64,000 nt of DNA from Ulva prolifera (lineage: Eukaryota; Chlorophyta; Ulvophyceae; Ulvales; Ulvaceae): the NCBI GenBank assembly GCA_023078555.1, contig CM041200.1:930001-994000 (forward strand), written 5' to 3'. Made by a program: the position numbers and the translations under genes. The notes below the pieces were generated by a model. It saw only the letters and a program-made list of their open reading frames with translations. It had not been told where the DNA came from and did not search any database. Each line of letters opens with the position of its first letter. Position 1 is the first letter of the stretch. This document shows positions 1 to 10,182 of this stretch, piece after piece.

Positions 1-248
1 CAGGCATGTTTGAGTACGCCACTCGAGTTTGTGGTCTTGGTCAGGATGGTCAGGAAATAGCTAGGCTTGTATACTTTTTGAACGAGTTGCGAGCCGCTAG
101 CAGTGAGCATACACCGATTGAGAGCAGAGTTCCGCTGCCGGATCACTTGACAGACAAGCTTGACGTTGTCATTGCTGATGTGGCAACCATTACCAATGCA
201 TGCAAGACCGAGGAAGTAGATGGTCTGTTGCCAGTCCGTTGGGACTGA
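1..248 (+). CDS. Terminal exon of an upstream gene (partial, unrecognised)
   Basis: An open frame runs from the window edge to a TGA at 246-248 and encodes about 81 residues ending in LLPVRWD. I do not recognise the family. The residues are well mixed, with no low complexity, as expected of a real protein. The window opens with CAG, so the first bases could be a 3' splice site and the frame the last exon of a gene lying to the left. A TGTAA lies about 200 bases downstream. It could instead be a chance frame; the first in-frame ATG (6-8) need not be a start. Confidence 0.4.
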   Translation, partial: GMFEYATRVCGLGQDGQEIARLVYFLNELRAASSEHTPIESRVPLPDHLTDKLDVVIADVATITNACKTEEVDGLLPVRWD

Positions 249-862
249 TGTGCATGCCGTTCTGACTGTATGATATCTAGTGTATAGTAGTTCTATCCCC
301 CACGGGTCATGTGCAGCTGATATGTGGTGGCAAGAGCCGCGTGTCGGCCCCTGTGTGATTTTGTCATATGCGTGATGAGTGCTAGGTTGTATGAACCGTA
401 CGCAACACCTGAGTTGCAGTTTCGTACTTAATTGATATTGATTAGTTCTGTTGTAACTGAATCAACCGATTAAATGTGTTGTCAGTGAGTGCACCGCACC
501 TGTGCAGCACAGCTCGTCGCTATATGCATGACTGTTATGTTGTGATATTTGACCTTGCAAGCGAATATCCAAACGAAAAGTCTCGTTTAGACTGAAGCCG
601 TCATGAACGTCATTTGCACATGCATGGGTACATTAGTGACAATTCACATATGTACACGTACCTCTTTGATATTTCATGAGGATATTTTGGATTTGTATAC
701 GTGTACCTGGATTAGCGCGAACTTTCATTGGCCAATGATATCTAAGCACCATTGTGCATGCATGTTGTCAGTATGGAAAGACCTTGGACTTCATGTAGTA
801 TTTCTTTTAAAATGGACCCGTGTATAACCTGTTACAACCATTAAATGTGCGTATAGTATACA
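249..862. other. Flank between first exon and gypsy-like element
   Basis: AT-richer DNA without a credible gene. It holds the probable 3' UTR of the preceding gene. If the gypsy-like element had a 5' LTR it would lie here, but by eye I find no repeat shared with the sequence downstream of the element (11189-11560), so the LTR is lost, diverged or outside this reading. Confidence 0.4.
452..456 (+). terminator. TGTAA poly(A)-type signal
   Basis: TGTAA about 204 bases after the stop of the first exon. TGTAA is the usual polyadenylation signal of green algae. This one is rather far from the stop, so the assignment is tentative. Confidence 0.25.
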
Positions 863-1831
863 ATGTCGCATGGACATGCAACACGTTCTCATGGACCAGT
901 TTCACCTTTAGCTCAGTACGATCGACGCGATCAAGGTAACGTGTCCGACAGTGACGATTCGTTTCGTTTTGCCACACCTGTACCCCCACGTGCTCATCCG
1001 GAGAATCCAGAGGACCCTAATTCTGATTCTGATCCTGAAATTGACATGGACATGGCACAGCCGCATCTGCCTAAAGAATTGTGCAAAACACCACAGTTTC
1101 GTGGTGACAAGTCGGAGACGGGCAAAGCACAGACATTCTTGGATCATTTGGACGAATATTTTGGACTGTACCCTGGGTTTTCGTTAGACAATGTTAACGG
1201 CTGGCGCAACCGCCGTGCATGCATGAGGTTGAACTGCTTCCCGCCTGGTTCGCACGCTGGCATATGGTATGAGAGTGCATTGCGTAGTAATCTCTTTGAC
1301 ACATACGACACCTTCCGTAACGCGTTCAAAGAACATTTCGGATCTTCGCAGTCTGATCTTGTAGCGATGCAGACGCAATGGAACAATGTGCGGCAACGTC
1401 CTGGTGACATAGTCACGACATATTACATGCATTTTAGCAAGATTATGAGCCAACTTATCTCGTTGGGGCATAATGTGTCGAAATCTGAGGCCATGGGCCG
1501 ATTCCAATACGGCATTCATGCAACACTTCGCGATAAAGTTCTGGAACATCGTTTGGATAACCCTGACATGGACCTTCATTTGTTGTATAACCATGCATCA
1601 CTGTTGGAACAGCATCAGTTGCGGCAACGTAACCCATATAACCGTAACCAGAACCGGCCCACAGGTAGACCGGATGTGCCGAAACTTAATGCTGTGATGC
1701 CACATGGTAAGTATTGTTTCTATTGTAAAAAGACTAACCATACTGCGGAGGAATGCAGCAAGATTGCAGCAAAGAAAGCGAATGGTACATGGAGGGACAT
1801 ATCAAAAAGAAACCCCCAGTCGGGGCAGTAA
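863..1831 (+). pseudogene. gypsy-type Gag (322 codons, frame intact)
   Basis: Starts at ATG 863. An acidic N-terminus (about residues 1-70) precedes a retrotransposon capsid-like region (about 75-250) with the aromatic and basic pattern of the Ty3 gag family. Near residues 283-298 is a CCHC zinc knuckle, CFYC then H and C with the C-x2-C-x4-H-x4-C spacing, for nucleic-acid binding. The frame ends about 80 bases after the start of the next open frame, as in elements that use a frameshift or separate gag and pol. I call it a pseudogene because the rest of the element is broken; the Gag frame itself shows no stop. Confidence 0.75.
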
Positions 1832-3594
1832 ACCCTGCGGGGCATGACGCCTGCGCGGCATTAAACAACCCTGAGGGGGCTGATGCCTGCGTGGCAGTGT
1901 ATTGTGATGTATATCATGACACCCCTGATCAGGAATTGGATGTGCCTATAATTGCACAACATGAACCTGAATCTGTTGTATTTGTTGCTAAAAAACCTGT
2001 GAATACAGAGCACCCGGCTGAGTTTGCGCCCATGGAGTACCTGGCGGAAGATGATGAGTTAGTGTATGCTCCCGCGTTAAACTTGGCACGTTTCGCGCCA
2101 AACGCACTTTTATTGTTGTTGACATGCCTGGTATAGATGTTGTCCTTGGCATGGATTTCTTGCGTGATCATGATGCGCAACTGTCTTTCAAACAGCGCAG
2201 TATGACATTGCAGTGGCATAGTGCGAAACGCACGGAAGGATTGACGTTGCACGCGTTTCGTGAGCCAACACAACCCACCTGTGATGTTCGTTCGACTACG
2301 TTTGAGTTGTGTTCAATCGACGCGATGTCGAAACAGTTACAGCGTCAGTCCCGTGACGAGTTGGATGATGCATTTGTCGGTTATGTTATGCCCGAGCTCA
2401 ATACGCTTGATGTTGCGGCAGAGCACTTGGAGGATCCGGTTTTGTCTGGACCTGGTGCTGAACAGCCACGCATTCGCGAGTTGCTGAATCAGTTTCGTGA
2501 TGTACTGGTCACTGAAATTCCTGGTGATCTGCCTTCAGAACGGTTTGATGCTGAGGGCAAACCGATTGAACACACAGTTGAGACTGATCCGCACGCTGTG
2601 CCATACAAACGCAATCCGCGACCATACACAGCAGAAGAAATCGCTGAGTTGCAGCGTTATATACGTGAATTATTGGCCAAGGGATGGATCACTCCATCGT
2701 TGTCACCTTGGGCGGCACCAGTGCTGTTTGTACCGAAGAAAGTGGACCCTGTTACTGGGAAACGCACATGGCGTATGTGCATAAGTTACGTCACCTGAAT
2801 AGCAAAACTGTGAACAGAATCGCATATCGGTTACCTCGCATTTCTGACTTGCTGGAGCGTATAAGTGGTGCCACGGTGTTCACGAAACTCGACATGCTTG
2901 GTGGATATTACCAAATACGCATGCGTGAGTCTGATGTGCCCAAAACGGCATTTACGACTCCGTATGGCAATTTTGAGTTCTCCGTCTACATTTCAGTACA
3001 TGCTGGACAATGCATTTCGTGAAGATTTTGTGTTTTCCGATGGTACGCGAATGCCATATCAATTGTTTTTAGCGATTTATCTTGACGATATCTGTATATT
3101 CAGTCGTACTGAAGATGAGCACGTCATGCATGTGCATGCTGTGCTCCAACGTTTACGTGGTCATAAATTGTATGTGAAGCCCACAAAGTGTGAATGGATG
3201 CAGAAATCAATTGAGTTTCTAGGTCATATTGCTTCTGCTGATGGTCTTTCTGTTCATCCAGATAAGGCAGTTGCATTGCAGTCTTGGCCTGTGCCCACAT
3301 CTGTTCGTGAACAAATCTGAACGCGAATATCCTGTGCATGCGCGAGAGCTACTTGCAATTGTTCTAGCTTTGCGTAAATGGAGACATCTGTTGTACGGAT
3401 CTGATTTCAAAGTCGTTTGCAAAACTGACATTATTGATCGTTTTACGAAATGGGCAATTGTTATTCCATGTACAAAATCTATGTCTGTTAAAGATTTGAT
3501 CGATGTTTTATGGGTGAAAGTGTTCTCGTGGATTGGTTTGCCAGAGTCGATCATTGGTGATCGAGACTCTCGGTTGACTGCCTCCAGAATGCGT
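1832..3594 (+). pseudogene. gypsy-type Pol: protease remnant, reverse transcriptase, RNase H fragment, start of integrase
   Basis: Read across at least four frame changes. The end of an aspartic protease is visible (VLGMDFL near 2140), but the D-S/T-G catalytic motif is missing upstream. The reverse transcriptase shows the KKW-like entry (WAAPVLFVPKK), FTKLD and, near 3080, the catalytic YLDD. One base appears lost near 2790. The conserved stretch between the YGNFEF and STFQ segments is deleted near 2983, shifting frame. The RNase H core keeps only the REL..L..WR..L.G segment, then jumps directly into integrase at about 3430. The integrase retains its first catalytic Asp (DRFTKW) and second (GDRDS) before the copia insertion at 3600. 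Confidence 0.8.
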
Positions 3595-3599
3595 GAGCT
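3595..3599. repeat. Target-site duplication GAGCT, left copy
   Basis: GAGCT immediately before the TGTCA of the left LTR. The same five bases follow the right LTR at 10178-10182. Five base pairs is the usual duplication for copia integrases. Confidence 0.95.
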
Positions 3600-3947
3600 T
3601 GTCAGAAAAGCTATCATACGTGCAGGGCGGACGCGCAGTCCTCGTTCAAGTCAGGTCAGGACAGCCAGCATCTCGTACCTGCTGCGCACAGAGGTAGAAC
3701 CGAGAGATGCTGAAAGGAGAGTGCTAATACCGTGAAACAGTAAAGAGAATGGTTACAGATCTCAGTGTGCACACGTTTATATGCACACTGAACACACAAG
3801 GTTACGGCGGGAAACCCTCGCGGGATCTCTCTCACTACATCGAGACAATCTCGGCTGGCGGCTTACCCCTGCACTGGATCCGCGGATCGTCCGTGCATGG
3901 GTGCACCTGTCACCACACTGCTGCCCGCAGGCTCATGCATTGTGACA
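3600..3947 (-). repeat. 3' LTR of the copia element
   Basis: 348 bp. Its ends, TGTCA and TGACA, are perfect 5-bp inverted repeats. It matches 9830-10177 except at 3767. Being downstream of the minus-strand reading frame it is the 3' LTR. Confidence 0.96.
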
Positions 3948-3957
3948 CTCCCCCATA
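3948..3957 (-). promoter_or_regulatory. Polypurine tract of the copia element
   Basis: On the minus strand the bases just before the 3' LTR read ATGGGGGAG. A short purine run at this spot primes plus-strand DNA synthesis in LTR elements. It lies only about 8 bases beyond the gag-pol stop codon. Confidence 0.8.
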
Positions 3958-3964
3958 AACCCTG

Positions 3965-6900
3965 CTACGTCTCCACTAGCTGGAGTTTATTACGAACTTC
4001 TAACAAAGCAGGTCCGGGCAGCACTTTAGTAAACACATCTGCTAACTGATCAACAGTGCCTACCCATGCTACCTTAAGTTCATCCATCTGGACATATTCC
4101 CGCACTCGCAAGTGCCGCACACGAATGTGCTTGGATCTGTCAGTGGACACAGCATTCACAGCCAAGATATTGGCACTCTTATTGTCACCCCACAGAGTCG
4201 GCTTATGTGGGACGAGTTTCAGATCGAGAAGCAACTGCTTCACCCACATCAACTCGTTGGCTGTTGCACTCATCGCGATGAGCTCAGCCTCTGTTGTATC
4301 CCCAGCCACTATACTCTGCTTCTTCGAACGCCAGAGAACACAGTTCCCATGCACCCGAATAACCATACCAGACACGCTTTTCAGATCAGCAGAGTTCGCA
4401 AAATCTGCATCTGAATAAGCCTCTAACAAACACCCGTGTCCCTCAGAGCCTATAAACTTTATTCCTAAATTCTTTGTGGACTGCAGGTATCTCAGAACAT
4501 GTTGCACGGCAGACCAATGTTCCTTTAGACTACTAGACATGTGCCGGGCCAGGGCATGTGCCACATAGCTCAGGTCAGGTCGTGTCACTCCTGCAATATA
4601 CTGGATGCTTCCGACAGCACTCATGAACCTGGAATGCTCAGCAGCACTGGCTTTCTCCAGGTCAGGATGCTCTTTCGCACTCCTTAGTTGTTGCCGCGGC
4701 ACTAAGGGAGTGGGAGATTTACGACAGTCAGACATACTGTACTTTTCAAGTAAGTTTCGAATTTTGTTTCGTTGTGTCATGATGATTGTTTTGGCCTTGC
4801 GATCACGCATGATCTCTGTGCCAAGTGCCCATGCAAGTTCACCTAAGTCTCTGCCCTCAAATTTTGTGAGAATGATGTCGACAAGTTCTTGTAACCCCGC
4901 AGAGCTACTAAATATGAACAAGTCATCGACCCATAAGAAAATAAAGCAGCGACCAGATGTTCTGACATACAGTCCGGGATCACTTTGTGCGCACACAAAT
5001 CCCATCTCAGCTAAGACCTTGATTAAAGCTTTATGCCACTCGCGAGCAGCTTGCTTCAGGCCGTACAGGGTTTTATGCAATCTCCAGACACGTGCTGTCC
5101 CGTCAGTGAAGAACGGGGGCTGTTCAACGAACACTTCTTCTTCTAGCTCACCATTCAGAAAAGCGCACTGAATGTCTATGTGTCTAATCTCTAAGTCTTC
5201 CTGAGCAGCAACTGACAGCAACACACGCAGTGTCGCATAACTACCGACAGGAGACCAAGTCTCAAAAAAGTCTATACCTTCTACCTGAGAAAAACCACGA
5301 GCTACATATCGTGCCTTATACCGCTGAACCTCGCCAGCAGGCCCACGCTTGATCTTGAGCACCCATTTGCCCGAGATAGCCCGTTTGCCCGCAGGCAGAT
5401 AGCACAACCCGAAGGTTCCGTGCTCACCCAGTGCATCTACCTCCTCCTGCATGGCACGCAGCCATGCATCCCTGTCAGCACTCGCAAGCGCTTCCTTCAA
5501 AGAAGGCATATCAGGGTCGGAGGCCTTCTGCTTCCTGGCGGCAGCTGCTCTGCGCGACCCACGACGCTGAGCATTCTGCTGCTCGCCAGACTCCACATGC
5601 TGAGGCTTCAGGCCTGCACAGGACACTCCACAGTCAGCCGCGGCTGATGTGTCCTGATCGCAAGCTGAAACATCAATAGCAGCTACAACTGTTTCACTAC
5701 TAGCAATGTCAGAGCCCGCAGGCTCATGCATATGCACAGCTGCTACATCCGCAGCCAATGGAACAAGGCGTCTGCGTACAAGAGGATTGATTTTAATACG
5801 AGGTAAGGCAGCTAGAATGGCCCTCACCTCGTCAGGCAAATCAACCCCAACCGCGGCTGAGGGGTCCGGATCCTCTCCCCCTAATTCGGATCCGGTCTCC
5901 ACCTCATCTGGCTCATCCTCCCAGAAGGGCCTCGGCGCCTCAGCTCCTCGCAAGGGCTGAGCAACTGCCCCTGCGCCAGATGCTGAGGCCGCTGCCGAAT
6001 TACTCCCAGAGCGGACCCGCTGAGCCTCCAGATTTTGATGAGCCGCAGCTCTTTCATCATCTGAGACGGTGTAGTCCATGCGCTGTTCGTCATCGTCGTC
6101 ATAGATGCCAGGACTGTCATCATCGGACGGATCCTCCATGTCGTCATCAGATGCACTGACAGACATTTGAATGGGGAACGCAAGTTCTACACCAGGGTCG
6201 TGCAACACAGCATTGCGCGTGACAACATACCGCGGGGTGCGAGAGGGCGTGGCGACAGGATGATGCACTTCGCCGTGAACGCGAGGGGGAGCAGGGACGG
6301 CAGGGTGAGCAGCAGCTCTGGACATTGCACGTGTGCGATGCAAAGCTGCTCTGGCTATTTCCGGCGTTGCCCTAGCAGGGTCACGTTGGATAATCTCCGC
6401 AGAGGAGCCAGCTCCAAATCGTGGAGAGTACGCAGTAGGATCAGGGTCAGGGTTGTCCTGCCGGAATGTCATTTCCATGACAGGAACCCTACCATGACCA
6501 GGGGGGGTGTGAAGCTGGTCACGCAAACGGCGCAACACTCCCCCATCATACGTGTGCTCTGCCGCGAAAGGAGGGGCATCAGCGTCAGTCACACGCTCAC
6601 CCTCATCGTCCCTTTCGAAAACAACCGTATAGGAGTTCGCAAACTCCTTAGGTTCCCTCTTGTCCACAACGGCGGACGCATCGTACTTGCGTACGTGCCG
6701 GATCATCTGATCCGCAGTGCACATCACCTGACGCACAACAAAAACCCTACCCCCAGGAACGTCCTGGGCGTACACACGCTGCATGCTGGGGCCTAACCCA
6801 GCCCCGACCCAGTATGCAGGCACACCCCGCGGGGACAACTTCCGCAGCTTGTCATCCCTAGGGTATGCATACACTTCAACCCCCCATGGACGCTGCTGCC

Positions 6901-9523
6901 GCAGCAGATCTTGGAACACCTCAACGGAGGTGTCTCTGAAAAAGGCCATATAAGGAATGATATCCTTATCACAAGACCGCACTAAAAACTCATCTAATTC
7001 TGTTGTCGCAAGCAACTTGTACTTGCGCTTCTCCTCATCCCTCAACTTATCGCGCTCGGCCTTTTTCATGCGCTTACCTTTCCCCAGGCTCTTCTCAGCT
7101 TCGTCAACATCCGCAGATGCGTTGACAGCATGCTGAGCTTTCAAGCCCTTGAGGATGCTCGCCAGTTTGTCATGGTACAATGCCGACGACGGCATGAGAT
7201 TGTGACCATGGACAACGCTGGCGAGGCATTCTATCCACAGGAACAGAGGCAGGCCGCTCGCGAGCAGCACAGCACGGAGTGACTCAAAGGCCACTCCGAT
7301 CCTCCTCTCGATCATGCCATTACAGCGATGAGCGGCTGTGGGGGTCAAGCGGTGAGTGATGCCACGACGCTGGAGGTAGAGCTTTAAGGCCGCGACCATA
7401 AACTCTCCCCCTTTGTCGGTGTGTAGGATGCGCACACCCGGTTCACCTGGCTTCACCACATTCACCCGAATGCGTTCGATAATATAAGAGATCATGGCCG
7501 CAGCCTCACTCTTTTTGCACAGACCTACCACGAAAGTATAACGGGTAAAGGCACACATCACAAACAAAACATATTTCACACCACCAATTCCTACCGGAGA
7601 GACAGGACCAGCTAAATCGGCGTGCAGTTGCTCACCAGGCCACTTGGCCTGGCCCATGATCTCACGATCATTGGCAGAAAACTTGTTCGCAGGCACTTTG
7701 CCAATTCTGCAGCCGTGACATCGATTCCCTAGTGGCTCGGAATCGACATCCAAATTCAAATGACCATAAAATTCACTGTTAGATTGCATGCGCTTCAGGA
7801 CCCAATTTGACTGGTGAAAAGACAAGTGTGCTAGAAAAGCAGGTTCCAGCAAGTATGCATCATGCGGGACCTCAGCTCCCCCAGCATTGGGTCGCTGCAG
7901 GTCAATGGCCGCGACCGCCACATGATGCCACTGCTGTTGATCCTCAACGACCGAGGTCGGACTGCTCTGGTTAGACCAGACTACCCCCCTATTGACAGGC
8001 GCACCGACGAGAATAGGTTTGGTCTCTACTGCCATTTTAAACGCAAAGACAGGGTGACCATCCACATCTAGTTCCTGATATTTGGCATCGTCCTCTACGT
8101 CGGTAGCCATATCACCCAGACCAGGGACATACAAGACATTCCTACGCGTGTCTAAGAACATCTGCTCGTGTCTAAGACCCATCGTGCTGAGCAGGTTGTA
8201 CGGACATTCAGGAGCATAGTATACACCAGGAATTTCCACATCCAGTGGATGCTTGTTCCCATGCTTGTCCACATAAGCACCCAGGTTCACCTGAATGGTT
8301 CCCCTGCCCATGATAGAAAGCTGCCCTGGTCCCGCGAGATTGGCAACTTTCTGACATGGGCCGTACTCAGTGAACATTTCCCGATTTCCTACTATATGCA
8401 TGTCCGACCCACTATCAACAATGATGTTCCACGGCATGGACGCGTCCGGCTGTGGATACTTGGCAGGCATTTCAATAGTGCAAACATCTCTGGCCGCAGC
8501 CTGTTTGCGTTGGGGGCAGGTCGCACGCAAATGTCCCTTCTTCTTGCAGAAGAAACAGGTCCTGGTCTCCTCGCGAGGAGCCTGGCCAGCTGCGAGAGCA
8601 GCGACCACAGGGCCGTCACCACGGTGCTGCTTGCGCCAGCCATGGCCTGGTTTGCCCGCGGGCGCCCCAGACCTAGCCTGCAGCGACCGCTGTTGTTTGA
8701 GCAAATCAGCATGCTCAGTTAAACGCGATATTATCACATGAGGGGAGGAGTGTTGAACTTCGCCGCGCACAGCGTTGAACTCCTCCCCCACCTCTAACAG
8801 TTTCAAACGAAGCCATCGCTGGCCCACATCGGCACCTAGTGCCTCCAGTTGAGTGTAAACACTCATCACATCACCACAATATGTCGCGACATCTTTATTG
8901 TGTTGTGACAAAGAATTGAACCGACTCCACAGTCTGTGGATCTCGGCTTCAGTGCTAGGCCTATACTTTGCAGTCAAGTAAGACCATGCTTCACACAGGT
9001 GTGACATGCGATAGACAGTCGTCCTATCCACGTCAGGCAAAGACATTAGGACCTGTGTCCTCGCCCTAGCATGAACACGCTGTTCGTCCGCAGACGGTGC
9101 GTGCTGCAACAAATGATCTAACTCGAACTGACCTAACCACAAAAAGACTTTCTGTTCGTACGCAACGAAACTTTCAGTCTTGTAATTCCAATCAGGCAAT
9201 TTCCCTTTAGTCAAATCAGGTTCGCTACGTCCCCGAGATGCACGCATCGCCTCGGTTAACGTTTCGAGTGATATGAATGACTCAGTGTGACCAAGATCGT
9301 TCACAACATGAGAGGAAAAAGGCACCTGCTGACTGCTCTGCCCAGTGTGGGAAGAGGGTCGTGGCCGGACAATTCGGCCGCCCCGGAGCAACATACCCGC
9401 AGGCTGTTCTCCGTCAGGGAGCTGCTGGTCAGCGTCCCTGTCGACGAGAGGCTGCTGGTCAGCATCGTCACGCCTCTCCTCGCGAGGAGAGTTGGCGTTG
9501 GAGTTGGCGTTCGAGAGAGACAT
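3965..9523 (-). CDS. copia Gag-Pol polyprotein, 1852 aa, intact
   Basis: One frame from ATG 9523 to a stop at 3965. Approximate residues: Gag 1-320; CCHC knuckle CFFCKKKGH 321-334; aspartic protease with VDSGSD near 372; integrase zinc finger HLSFH...CHGC 566-604; catalytic core with HADLAGP 634, TDKGGEF 704 and ERR 738; reverse transcriptase 1420-1660 with LWVDDL near 1532 (the usual Y of YVDD is W); RNase H with DTTEAE near 1738 and GDNKSA near 1785. Integrase before RT is the copia order. A linker of roughly 650 residues between integrase and RT, rich in D, E, A and P, makes it longer than most copia polyproteins. There are no internal stops, consistent with a young insertion. Confidence 0.95.
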   Translation of the reverse strand: MSLSNANSNANSPREERRDDADQQPLVDRDADQQLPDGEQPAGMLLRGGRIVRPRPSSHTGQSSQQVPFSSHVVNDLGHTESFISLETLTEAMRASRGRSEPDLTKGKLPDWNYKTESFVAYEQKVFLWLGQFELDHLLQHAPSADEQRVHARARTQVLMSLPDVDRTTVYRMSHLCEAWSYLTAKYRPSTEAEIHRLWSRFNSLSQHNKDVATYCGDVMSVYTQLEALGADVGQRWLRLKLLEVGEEFNAVRGEVQHSSPHVIISRLTEHADLLKQQRSLQARSGAPAGKPGHGWRKQHRGDGPVVAALAAGQAPREETRTCFFCKKKGHLRATCPQRKQAAARDVCTIEMPAKYPQPDASMPWNIIVDSGSDMHIVGNREMFTEYGPCQKVANLAGPGQLSIMGRGTIQVNLGAYVDKHGNKHPLDVEIPGVYYAPECPYNLLSTMGLRHEQMFLDTRRNVLYVPGLGDMATDVEDDAKYQELDVDGHPVFAFKMAVETKPILVGAPVNRGVVWSNQSSPTSVVEDQQQWHHVAVAAIDLQRPNAGGAEVPHDAYLLEPAFLAHLSFHQSNWVLKRMQSNSEFYGHLNLDVDSEPLGNRCHGCRIGKVPANKFSANDREIMGQAKWPGEQLHADLAGPVSPVGIGGVKYVLFVMCAFTRYTFVVGLCKKSEAAAMISYIIERIRVNVVKPGEPGVRILHTDKGGEFMVAALKLYLQRRGITHRLTPTAAHRCNGMIERRIGVAFESLRAVLLASGLPLFLWIECLASVVHGHNLMPSSALYHDKLASILKGLKAQHAVNASADVDEAEKSLGKGKRMKKAERDKLRDEEKRKYKLLATTELDEFLVRSCDKDIIPYMAFFRDTSVEVFQDLLRQQRPWGVEVYAYPRDDKLRKLSPRGVPAYWVGAGLGPSMQRVYAQDVPGGRVFVVRQVMCTADQMIRHVRKYDASAVVDKREPKEFANSYTVVFERDDEGERVTDADAPPFAAEHTYDGGVLRRLRDQLHTPPGHGRVPVMEMTFRQDNPDPDPTAYSPRFGAGSSAEIIQRDPARATPEIARAALHRTRAMSRAAAHPAVPAPPRVHGEVHHPVATPSRTPRYVVTRNAVLHDPGVELAFPIQMSVSASDDDMEDPSDDDSPGIYDDDDEQRMDYTVSDDERAAAHQNLEAQRVRSGSNSAAASASGAGAVAQPLRGAEAPRPFWEDEPDEVETGSELGGEDPDPSAAVGVDLPDEVRAILAALPRIKINPLVRRRLVPLAADVAAVHMHEPAGSDIASSETVVAAIDVSACDQDTSAAADCGVSCAGLKPQHVESGEQQNAQRRGSRRAAAARKQKASDPDMPSLKEALASADRDAWLRAMQEEVDALGEHGTFGLCYLPAGKRAISGKWVLKIKRGPAGEVQRYKARYVARGFSQVEGIDFFETWSPVGSYATLRVLLSVAAQEDLEIRHIDIQCAFLNGELEEEVFVEQPPFFTDGTARVWRLHKTLYGLKQAAREWHKALIKVLAEMGFVCAQSDPGLYVRTSGRCFIFLWVDDLFIFSSSAGLQELVDIILTKFEGRDLGELAWALGTEIMRDRKAKTIIMTQRNKIRNLLEKYSMSDCRKSPTPLVPRQQLRSAKEHPDLEKASAAEHSRFMSAVGSIQYIAGVTRPDLSYVAHALARHMSSSLKEHWSAVQHVLRYLQSTKNLGIKFIGSEGHGCLLEAYSDADFANSADLKSVSGMVIRVHGNCVLWRSKKQSIVAGDTTEAELIAMSATANELMWVKQLLLDLKLVPHKPTLWGDNKSANILAVNAVSTDRSKHIRVRHLRVREYVQMDELKVAWVGTVDQLADVFTKVLPGPALLEVRNKLQLVET

Positions 9524-9815
9524 CCTGCATCAGGACAGATGGTTGTTTGTCGCGCGCAGCAACTAACCAGTGGGATTGCTCGCAAGCAAACAGGTTGAGA
9601 AAACAAGCGAACGCGTTCGCTTTTCTCAGCGCTGATCATTAAAACAAGCTTCTCGAATTGTGTCTAATAACAATATACTACGAGAGAGCTTAATGATGCC
9701 TGCGCTTTTGACCGCAGTCTGAGCGCCGGCAGAACAGTGGAATGCCCGCCGTGTCTGCGCACAGACATTGGCCGACGGCTTTCCTGAACAAGACCATAAA
9801 CAGACATAACGCTAA
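9524..9815 (-). other. 5' leader of the copia element
   Basis: Untranslated stretch between the primer-binding site and the gag-pol ATG on the minus strand. I see no separate gene here. Packaging or dimerisation signals would be expected in this interval but cannot be read by eye. Confidence 0.6.
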
Positions 9816-9829
9816 CGTCACCGATACCA
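9816..9829 (-). promoter_or_regulatory. Primer-binding site, initiator-Met tRNA type
   Basis: The minus strand directly after the 5' LTR reads TGGTATCGGTGACG with no gap. TGGTATC is the start of the plant copia primer site that pairs with the 3' end of initiator methionine tRNA. The later bases differ from the land-plant site, so the match to the host tRNA needs its sequence. Confidence 0.8.
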
Positions 9830-10177
9830 TGTCAGAAAAGCTATCATACGTGCAGGGCGGACGCGCAGTCCTCGTTCAAGTCAGGTCAGGACAGCCAGCA
9901 TCTCGTACCTGCTGCGCACAGAGGTAGAACCGAGAGATGCTGAAAGGAGAGTGCTAATACCGTGAAACAGTAAAGAGAATGGTTACAGATCTCAGTTTGC
10001 ACACGTTTATATGCACACTGAACACACAAGGTTACGGCGGGAAACCCTCGCGGGATCTCTCTCACTACATCGAGACAATCTCGGCTGGCGGCTTACCCCT
10101 GCACTGGATCCGCGGATCGTCCGTGCATGGGTGCACCTGTCACCACACTGCTGCCCGCAGGCTCATGCATTGTGACA
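9830..10177 (-). repeat. 5' LTR of the copia element
   Basis: 348 bp, same ends as the left copy and one substitution (9997). Upstream of gag-pol on the minus strand, so this is the promoter LTR. Confidence 0.96.
10006..10012 (-). promoter_or_regulatory. TATA-like box in the copia 5' LTR
   Basis: The minus strand reads ATATAAA within GCATATAAACG about 165 bases into the LTR, a plausible U3 promoter TATA box. The single LTR difference lies about 9 bases away. Confidence 0.5.
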
Positions 10178-10182
10178 GAGCT
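10178..10182. repeat. Target-site duplication GAGCT, right copy
   Basis: GAGCT right after the TGACA end of the right LTR, identical to 3595-3599. Confidence 0.95.

Larger units (their letters stand above)
3600..10177 (-). mobile_element. Full-length, recently inserted Ty1/copia retrotransposon
   Basis: 6578 bp, bounded by 348-bp direct repeats that begin TGTCA and end TGACA, flanked by the duplication GAGCT. Between the LTRs lie, in minus-strand order, a primer-binding site abutting the 5' LTR (right-hand copy), a leader of about 300 bases, one uninterrupted gag-pol frame and a purine tract abutting the 3' LTR (left-hand copy). I compared the two LTRs base by base and found one difference (G at 3767, T at 9997), about 0.3 percent. 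All parts needed for transposition appear present, so this copy may still be mobile. It sits in the integrase of an older gypsy-like element. Confidence 0.96.
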
